11,431 bases of DNA from DAOTTW01 sp034437615 (GTDB lineage Bacteria; Chloroflexota; Anaerolineae; Aggregatilineales; Phototrophicaceae), in NCBI GenBank assembly GCA_034437615.1, contig DAOTTW010000368.1, forward strand, positions 1 to 11,431. The letters run 5' to 3'. Below, one piece after another: positions 6,783 through 11,431 of this stretch. Position numbers and translations under genes: made by a program. The number at the start of each line of letters is the position of its first letter. The stretch's first letter is position 1. The notes beneath the pieces are model-generated. The model was not told the origin of the DNA, did no database searches, and was given only the letters and a program-made list of their open reading frames with translations.

Positions 6783-7173
6783 TTAGTCGTCAACGCCTTC
6801 TAAATGATGCATTTCGCGAAATTTATCCACGAGTTCATCGGGCACAACCGAATAGGCCAGCCCGATGCCGTATATAAGACCATCCCAACAAAATAATTGA
6901 CACGGTTTGCGGACACGGCAAGCCGTGTCCCTACGAATGACGCCCTGTAGGGACACCCTTCTGGGTGTCCGAGCGGCGTCAGCCGCATTGCTTCTTCGAG
7001 TGTTCCAACGTGGCTCCAAAGCCATTTCATATCATTCATACGTTACGTTCTCCGGCACCGTGTCGGGCGTCGCCTCGACTACGTAAAGACGGATGTAAAA
7101 CACCCGATTGAACGATCAAAGTTACATTTGCAGCAAATGTATAGTGATAGAGTGTAACAACTGTTTCAGACAT
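6783..7173 (-). pseudogene. Broken small gene, HYD1-type ADP-ribosyltransferase-like start
   Basis: The ATG at 7173 overlaps the methyltransferase stop as TGATG, so this frame was probably translated with it. It reads MSETVVTLYHYTFAANV, then QSGVLHPSLRSRGDARHGAG, and stops after 45 residues (7036). The LYHYT...SGVL-x-PS...DARHGAG pattern resembles the N-terminal half of HYD1-type ADP-ribosyltransferase domains, which normally continue with G-V-Y and run to about 100 residues. Downstream, a different frame gives a natural-looking short piece, MNDMKWLWSHVGTLEE (from 7039, GGAG upstream). Then comes the 119-base palindromic repeat. After it, another frame yields a 30-residue protein-like C-terminus, IYGIGLAYSVVPDELVDKF to HLEGVDD, ending in TAA at 6783. 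Without the repeat the locus would code for about 90 residues. I read it as a small gene wrecked by a frameshift plus a repeat insertion. The family call rests on one motif. Two real tiny genes remain possible. Confidence 0.45.
6876..6994. repeat. Palindromic dispersed repeat, copy 3 (long form)
   Basis: This copy is about 80-90% identical by eye to 11064-11182. Parts in order: an A/T-richer lead with ACAAAAT and TTGAC/GTTTGC; a perfect 20-base hairpin at 6911-6930 (9-base stem GGACACGGC, loop AA); a 20-base spacer, CTAC...GTAG, at 6931-6950; a second perfect hairpin at 6951-6970 (GGACACCC, loop TTCT); and GCGGC-GTCA-GCCGC at 6973-6986. GTGTCCCTAC and GTAGGGACAC pair across the spacer as an alternative fold. 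It lies inside the leftward gene set, between the methyltransferase and the third M42 gene, so its RNA form would be transcribed. Open frames through it (with GHPEGCPYR) are read-through of the repeat, not genes. Confidence 0.88.
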
Positions 7174-7826
7174 CAAGCTTTTCGGTACGTCACGCGGAAA
7201 TGGCGCTTGGCCGGGTTGCCCTCGAATTCCTCGAAGCGCTTTTCGGTCAAGCCCTGTGCTGTGAAGTGTGCCAGTTCCTCGCGGGATAGCGGCCAGGGGA
7301 TGCCTTGCTTGCTCTCCGATGGTTCGCGGCCATGACACACCACCAGCAAGCTGCCACCCGGCGCGACCAGCCTCGCAATCGCTTCGATGGCAGGTGCGGC
7401 CATGTGCCAGGGCAGCGATTGCACTGTGCGACTCTCGAAAACAAAGTTAAACGACGCGGCCCAGGCATCGGGCAGCTTGAACAAATCCGCGACCTGATAA
7501 TCAACAGAGGATGCCGGGAAGCGCCGCTTGCAGGCATCAATAGCCGACTGCGAAATATCGAACGCAGTCACACGGTAGCCCTGCGCCGCCAGATATTCCG
7601 CATCATCACCCAGGCCGCAGCCGATGACGATAGCCGCTGCGCCCGCTGTGATGTCGGTACGTTGGCGCTCCACCCAGGCGGTTAGCAGCGGGTTGGCGTC
7701 CTTGATAGCCCAGGGCACCACGCCGTTTGCGTTGGCGGCGTCGGCGTAGACCTTCTCGAACCAGCCCAGGTAATCCCCGGTTTGGAAGGCTTCTTTGATG
7801 TAATCGCTGGGTCGTTTGTCGCTCAT
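7173..7826 (-). CDS. Class I SAM-dependent methyltransferase, TPMT/TehB-like
   Basis: This is a 217-residue cytosolic protein. SAM-binding motif I is VIGCGLGDDAEYLA (67-80), with the acidic end of the next strand in VTAFDIS (D90). Motif II is around QVADLFKLP (111-119) and motif III around LVAPGGSLLVV (153-163). Before motif I, the W-F-x-x-x-Y stretch (22-27) and PWAIKDANPLL (38-48) match the substrate-side lead of thiopurine methyltransferase-like proteins, which modify small thiols, tellurite or other small molecules. The substrate cannot be read from the sequence. The ATG at 7826 has GGAG six bases upstream and lies 20 bases after the lipid kinase stop. Its own stop overlaps the next reading frame as TGATG. 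A role with the neighbouring lipid kinase is possible but unsupported. Confidence 0.85.
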   Translation of the reverse strand: MSDKRPSDYIKEAFQTGDYLGWFEKVYADAANANGVVPWAIKDANPLLTAWVERQRTDITAGAAAIVIGCGLGDDAEYLAAQGYRVTAFDISQSAIDACKRRFPASSVDYQVADLFKLPDAWAASFNFVFESRTVQSLPWHMAAPAIEAIARLVAPGGSLLVVCHGREPSESKQGIPWPLSREELAHFTAQGLTEKRFEEFEGNPAKRHFRVTYRKA

Positions 7827-7846
7827 ATGGGTCTCCGCTTGGTGTA

Positions 7847-8761
7847 TCAGGTGTGGTTATCCGGGTTTGGCACGAGCACGCGCAACACCCCCGGCATAAC
7901 CTGCATTTCGACAGGTGTGGAGGCCGTTGGCATGTTCTCGCCATCCGCGTAAATCTGCATATTGTTCGGGCCATCAATGGTGATGTGCTTGGCCTGCCAG
8001 TGCTTGAGCGCTTCGGTTTGTTGGCCCGGTTGCACGTCCGCGACGGTACGCGCCACGTCCAGGATTGCTTGCAGGCGTCCGGTCAGCACATAGACATCCA
8101 GCAGCCCATCGTCAATCTGCACTTGTGAGGACAGGCGGAAGCCCGAACTACCACCGGCTGCGCTGGTATTCATCACCAGGCACGCCACACCGTCTGCTTC
8201 AACGGTCTGGCCGTCAAGCTGCATGGTGTAGGTGTACGTCTCCAGGTTACGCAGCACACGGAACGCGCCAACGTAGTAGGCCAGCACGCCCCAGTTGTTT
8301 TTCATCTCGCGGCTAATCTGACTGCTGTAATCGGCCATTAAACCCGTGCCGACGCGCAGCAGAAAATAGCCCTCACCCACGCGGCCCACGTCAACAGCGC
8401 GGTATTGCGCTTCCTCTGCGACGACCAGACGGGCGGCGGCTTCTAACTGTGCTGGGATGCCGAGTTCATCTACCAGGGCGTTACCCGTGCCACCCGGCAG
8501 CAGGGCCAACGGCACGGACTGGTCGATCATGCCACTAGCCACATCGCGCACGGTGCCGTCGCCACCATAGGCCACGATCAACTCCGCGCCGGATTCGATA
8601 GCTTGGCGGGCGTAGCGTGCGCCATCGCCCAGCTTATGTGTGATGCTCACCTGCCAGTTCAGGTCGTGCGGTTGCCATACAGTGTTCAGCGTGTTCAGGA
8701 TCGGCTCATTGCGGCCTGACGCCGGGTTGATAATGACGTGAATGTGCTGAAAAGTCGCCAT
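7847..8761 (-). CDS. Diacylglycerol/lipid kinase, YegS/BmrU type
   Basis: This 304-residue enzyme of the diacylglycerol kinase catalytic family transfers phosphate from ATP to a lipid alcohol at the inner face of the membrane. Motifs: INPASG (11-16), GGDGT (66-70, the nucleotide-binding signature), LPGGTGNALV (88-97, the usual G-T-x-N element), DDGLLDVYVL (217-226) and YADGE (271-275) in the C-terminal beta domain that holds the lipid site. Length is normal for YegS/DgkB proteins. There are no transmembrane helices, as expected for a peripheral enzyme. It starts seven bases after the second M42 stop and is followed 20 bases on by the methyltransferase, so it is in mid-operon. The ribosome site before 8761 is weak. 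Substrate could be diacylglycerol, phosphatidylglycerol or another lipid; the sequence does not decide. Confidence 0.9.
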   Translation of the reverse strand: MATFQHIHVIINPASGRNEPILNTLNTVWQPHDLNWQVSITHKLGDGARYARQAIESGAELIVAYGGDGTVRDVASGMIDQSVPLALLPGGTGNALVDELGIPAQLEAAARLVVAEEAQYRAVDVGRVGEGYFLLRVGTGLMADYSSQISREMKNNWGVLAYYVGAFRVLRNLETYTYTMQLDGQTVEADGVACLVMNTSAAGGSSGFRLSSQVQIDDGLLDVYVLTGRLQAILDVARTVADVQPGQQTEALKHWQAKHITIDGPNNMQIYADGENMPTASTPVEMQVMPGVLRVLVPNPDNHT

Positions 8762-8768
8762 TGTCTGC

Positions 8769-9839
8769 CTATGCCTGTTGTAGCAAGTCTGCTGTGATGC
8801 GCTTGAGCGTGGCTTGCACCAGCTTCACATGGTTGTCGTAATCGTCCAGGCTCAGGAAGGCGACTGGGCTATGAATATAGCGGCAGGGCATCGAAATCAC
8901 GATAGAGGGGATGCCCTCGTTGGCCATATGGATGCGGCCTGCGTCTGTGCCGCCCCCGAGCGCTGTTTTCGTCTGATATGGGATGCCCTCGGCTTCAGCG
9001 GTTTCCTTCAGGAATTGCAGCAGATACGGCGCTGTAATCATGCTGCGGTCCATCACCGTAAGCGCCGGACCCTGCCCGACTCTGGTGGCCGGGTTGCGCA
9101 CGGTGGGGTCGTCCGCTTCGGCCATCGGGTCGGGCACGTCATGCGCGGTGGTGCCCTCTAGCACGATGGCCATATCCGGCTTCAGGCGTTGCGCCGCGAC
9201 AGTTGCACCACGCAGGCCGACCTCTTCCTGCACGGTGAAAGCTGCGACGATGTCCACCGGGTAGGGGCCGTTTTGCAGCACGTCGATCAGCACGGAGCAG
9301 CCGACACGATCATCAAAGGATTTGCCGCGCACCATGCGCGTACCGTCAATTTCTGCATAGTAGCTATCGAAGCCGACGCGCTCGCCGCGTGCGACCTTGC
9401 CTTCGGCCTCGCTTTTGTTGCTGGCCCCGATGTCGATGCGCAAATCCTTTAGCTTGGTGACGTTCTGGTCGTTGTTCATGTGGATGGGCGTCCACATAAT
9501 CACGCCGGGGATTTGCTGCTTGCCCACTTTCACGCGCAGGCCGGGCAAAATGCGGTCATCCACGCCGCCGACTGGCGCAAAGCGCAGTTGGCCGTTGCTC
9601 TCATGGCCTGTGACCATGAAGCCAATTTCGTCCATGTGTGCTGCGATCATCACACGCGGCAGCTTATCGCCATTGGTGCCCTTTTGCAGCGCGGTCAGGT
9701 TGCCGATGCTATCGACTTCGATGCCAAGTTCTGTTTTTGTCTTTGTTACGTGGTCCTTGATGGCGTTGTACACGATCTGGCGCACTGCGCCTTCATCGCC
9801 AGAGACACCAATCGCCTCGGATAGTTCTTTCAGTAGCAT
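8769..9839 (-). CDS. M42 family metal-dependent aminopeptidase (second of three)
   Basis: This 356-residue protein has all expected sites: H68 and D70 in IAAHMDEIG, the bridging Asp in SFDDR (176/177), catalytic E205 and ligand E206 in TVQEEVG, E228 in VLEGT, GGGTDAG (295-301) and H323 in RYIHSP. Glu replaces Asp at the VLEG position, an accepted variant in this family. The segment between residues 100 and 170 forms the PDZ-like dimerisation domain that builds TET shells. GAGAGGAC lies before the ATG at 9839, 18 bases after the first M42 stop, so the two are co-transcribed. It is closer to archaeal TET-like proteins in its motif spacing (H68...H323) than the other two, by my recollection of TET numbering. 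Confidence 0.93.
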   Translation of the reverse strand: MLLKELSEAIGVSGDEGAVRQIVYNAIKDHVTKTKTELGIEVDSIGNLTALQKGTNGDKLPRVMIAAHMDEIGFMVTGHESNGQLRFAPVGGVDDRILPGLRVKVGKQQIPGVIMWTPIHMNNDQNVTKLKDLRIDIGASNKSEAEGKVARGERVGFDSYYAEIDGTRMVRGKSFDDRVGCSVLIDVLQNGPYPVDIVAAFTVQEEVGLRGATVAAQRLKPDMAIVLEGTTAHDVPDPMAEADDPTVRNPATRVGQGPALTVMDRSMITAPYLLQFLKETAEAEGIPYQTKTALGGGTDAGRIHMANEGIPSIVISMPCRYIHSPVAFLSLDDYDNHVKLVQATLKRITADLLQQA

Positions 9840-9857
9840 ATTTTTTGTCCTCTCGCC

Positions 9858-10937
9858 CTAACCTTGTGCGGCTTCCAGGTCGTTCATATCCAGCGTGCCC
9901 ATAAAATCAGCGTCTAGCGATGCGATGAACTGCGCTAGCAAACGCCCGGTGCGTGTGATGTCGCGCAAGTCCAGCGTTTCGACAGGCGAGTGCATGTTAC
10001 GCAGTGGTACGCCGATCAGCGCCGTTGGGATGCCATCCCGCGCCACCTGAATCGCCCAGGCATCGGTACCCGTTGCGCCAGGGATAGGGTCCACCTGATA
10101 TTTGAGTTCGTATCGCTTGGCGATAGCGGTCATGCGCTCGAATAATTTGGGGTGGATATTCGGCCCCAGCGCCAGCGATGGCCCGCCGCCGAGTTTACTG
10201 GCGATGTCCTCTGGCACGCCGCTTTGCTCCGCGAAGGTCACATCCAGCGCAATAGCGACATCGGGCTGAATGCGGTGGGCTGCTGTGCGTGCACCGATCA
10301 GGCCCGTTTCTTCTTGAATGGTGGCGGTTGCGTATACGTCCCAGGCATGTTGTAGGCTCTGCAATTCATGCAAGCAGGCGGTCACGGCGGCCACACAAGC
10401 GCGGTCGTCCATCGCTTTAGAGGCCACGATATGCTCGCCCAGCTCGACCATTGGCAGGTCCAGCGTGATGACATCGCCAATCTGCACCAATTCCGCGACC
10501 TCATCCGCAGGCAAGCCCAGGTCTACCACCAGATGATTCAGCGTGGCGTATTTTTTACGCTCGGCGTCCTTCAGCAGATGCGGCGGAATCGTACCGACGT
10601 AGCCCTTGAGCGGGCGCTTGCCGTGCACGAGAACGGGTTGCGCCAGCATCACGCGCTGGTCGATGCCACCGACGCGCCCGACATACACGAAGCCATCCAC
10701 CACATCACGCACCATCAAGCCGATCTCGTCCATATGCGCGGCCAGCATGATTTTACGGCGTGGTTCGGTTGGTGTGGTGGCACGCTTGATGCCGATCAAG
10801 CTGCCGAGCTTATCCTGGTCGAAGTCATCGACCAGATCACGCCATGCGTCCTGCACAATGGCGCGGATGGGCGCTTCGTAGCCGGATGGCGCATGTGCCT
10901 CGACCAGCGTTTTCAGGTGTGCTTTCAGATCAAACAC
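9858..10937 (-). CDS. M42 family metal-dependent aminopeptidase (first of three)
   Basis: This 359-residue enzyme is the first gene of the leftward set. Sites: APSGYE near the start, H68 and D70 in LAAHMDEIG, the bridging Asp in AMDDR (177/178), catalytic E209 and ligand E210 in TIQEETG, D232 in ALDVT and H316 in RNMHSP. Instead of GGGTDAG it has GATGTDAW (287-294), marking a different M42 subgroup from its two neighbours. It begins with GTG at 10937: AAGGAA lies about seven bases upstream, and TAA stops close the frame just beyond. Only weak promoter-like AT-rich sequence (GTAAATAATG) is seen upstream at about 10958-10970 on the minus strand. Peptide turnover in the cytosol is the expected role. 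Confidence 0.93.
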   Translation of the reverse strand: MFDLKAHLKTLVEAHAPSGYEAPIRAIVQDAWRDLVDDFDQDKLGSLIGIKRATTPTEPRRKIMLAAHMDEIGLMVRDVVDGFVYVGRVGGIDQRVMLAQPVLVHGKRPLKGYVGTIPPHLLKDAERKKYATLNHLVVDLGLPADEVAELVQIGDVITLDLPMVELGEHIVASKAMDDRACVAAVTACLHELQSLQHAWDVYATATIQEETGLIGARTAAHRIQPDVAIALDVTFAEQSGVPEDIASKLGGGPSLALGPNIHPKLFERMTAIAKRYELKYQVDPIPGATGTDAWAIQVARDGIPTALIGVPLRNMHSPVETLDLRDITRTGRLLAQFIASLDADFMGTLDMNDLEAAQG

Positions 10938-11035
10938 AGTGATTCCTTATTAACTCATGAATGTTCATTATTTACGCACGTTGCTATGTGGGTATGGGCA
11001 CATGACAGCGTGAACGGTGAAAATTGGTGATGGCG

Positions 11036-11063
11036 GGCACCCTGGAGCATGTGCCTACGGTTC
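11036..11063. repeat. Degenerate half of a palindromic repeat
   Basis: A 20-base unit at 11036-11055 begins GGCAC and ends GTGCC, with only five outer pairs left. It is followed by CTACGGTTCA, the same ten bases found at 11-20 in copy 1. It directly abuts the full copy at 11064 and appears to be the left half of a decayed element. Confidence 0.5.
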
Positions 11064-11182
11064 AAGGCCATACCCACAAAATGATTGACCCTGTTTGCGG
11101 ACACGGCTTGCCGTGTCCCTATGAGCGATGACCTGTAGGGACACCCTTCTGGGTGTCCGAGCGGCGTCAGCCGCATTGCTTC
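11064..11182. repeat. Palindromic dispersed repeat, copy 4 (long form)
   Basis: Same order and orientation as copy 3. Hairpin 11099-11118 has the same 9-base stem, but its loop is TT instead of AA. The spacer 11119-11138 starts CTAT rather than CTAC. Hairpin 11139-11158 is identical to that in copy 3, and GCGGC-GTCA-GCCGC is at 11161-11174. It sits upstream of the first M42 gene. The shared part ends with GCATTGCTTC in both copies, and I see no clear target-site duplication. Confidence 0.88.
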
Positions 11183-11334
11183 GTTAAGCCTGGAATTATG
11201 CTTCGTTTTGAAAGGTTTTTCAATGCGTCGGGTTAAATAAATGTAACCGTTCACCGCGTCCTGTTGTTATGGCGGCTGCCGCTACAGGTTAATGTTTTGT
11301 ATGTGAATTAGGGACGCTGCAAGAAATCCACACA
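11183..11334. other. Non-coding stretch with one small hairpin
   Basis: No convincing gene is seen here. An interrupted dyad at 11260-11288 pairs CCTGT with ACAGG around GCGGC-T-GCCGC. It lacks a T run, so I do not call it a terminator. The whole gap from 10938 to 11334 otherwise holds the two repeats and the start signals of the first M42 gene. Confidence 0.45.
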
Positions 11335-11430
11335 TTACAAGGGTTTTGCCGGGCCGCTGCCTGCTGCATCCGCCGAGACTGTCGCCCATACCAGATAATC
11401 GCCCCACAACAGCCCTGCATCGCCCTCCAG
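11335..11430 (-). CDS. Partial reading frame, C-terminus only, unknown
   Basis: An open minus-strand frame enters from the right edge and stops with TAA at 11335 after 31 residues. It ends with LLWGDYLVWATVSADAAG then SGPAKPL. The composition (W, Y, small residues, polar tail) looks like a true protein end, and the other two frames are less natural. The stretch is too short to assign a family, and the real gene, if any, lies to the right. Confidence 0.4.
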   Translation of the reverse strand: MEGDAGLLWGDYLVWATVSADAAGSGPAKPL

Positions 11431-11431
11431 C

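Noticed and set aside
6876..6994. Insertion sequence with terminal inverted repeats and target duplication
   Set aside because: There is no transposase, the ends are not inverted repeats of each other, and I could find no convincing direct duplication in the flanks. A non-autonomous element remains possible.
7032..7103. Minus-strand mini-frame from GTG 7103 (FYIRLYVVEATPDTVPENV)
   Set aside because: It looks protein-like, but it overlaps the 45-residue frame that starts at the coupled ATG, has no ribosome site and stops after 23 residues.
7853..8128. Long plus-strand frames opposite the lipid kinase and the M42 genes (also 5835-6200, 8814-9161, 10368-11030)
   Set aside because: They are antisense shadows of strongly supported genes with intact family motifs and are rich in His, Arg and Cys, typical of reverse reading.
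10955..11254. Minus-strand open frame of 99 codons, with MRLTPLGHPEGCPYR also found in the frame at 6800-7039
   Set aside because: The shared peptide is simply translation of the repeat in both places. The flanks do not match each other, and there is no clear ribosome site or protein-like remainder.

Overview
The window looks like a bacterial chromosome segment of moderately high GC. The nine complete genes are close-packed, with mostly short gaps. Chloroflexota (Anaerolineae-like) is my best guess. It rests on an LprG/P55-like pair outside a mycobacterial setting, several M42 aminopeptidases, coil-rich membrane proteins of unknown function and a family of dispersed GTAGGGAC palindromes. This is inference from style, not proof. 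I see no rRNA, tRNA, CRISPR array, transposase or phage gene.

Layout, left to right. A palindromic repeat (1-58) and a hairpin terminator follow the 3' end of a minus-strand lipoprotein gene (142-984). Divergent from it is a two-gene operon: a membrane-anchored LppX/LprAFG-like protein (1255-2115), overlapping by one base (TGATG) a 14-helix MFS exporter (2115-3758). Convergent to that is a DtxR/MntR-type metalloregulator (3763-4437), with a palindrome over its likely promoter. A 316-base gap holds that operator, a second palindromic repeat and the promoter of an unknown coil-TM-TM-coil protein (4754-5692).

The rest reads leftward as one probable operon of about 5.2 kb, transcribed from near 10940 towards 5739. 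In transcription order it has two M42 aminopeptidases (9858-10937, 8769-9839), a YegS/BmrU-type lipid kinase (7847-8761) and a SAM-dependent methyltransferase (7173-7826). A broken small gene follows (6783-7173). Its start is coupled to the methyltransferase stop by TGATG, its N-terminus resembles HYD1-type ADP-ribosyltransferases, and a 119-base palindromic repeat lies inside it. A third M42 aminopeptidase ends the set (5739-6752). Upstream are two abutting repeats, and at the right edge the 3' end of another minus-strand reading frame.

How it may work together: the three M42 enzymes all keep their metal ligands and catalytic glutamate and could form one or several TET-type peptide-degrading shells. 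The LprG/P55-like pair probably extracts or exports a lipid. The most unusual feature is the repeat family: 20-base hairpins of form GGAC-N12-GTCC joined by CTAC...GTAG spacers. Stem sequences differ between hairpins while base pairing is mostly kept.
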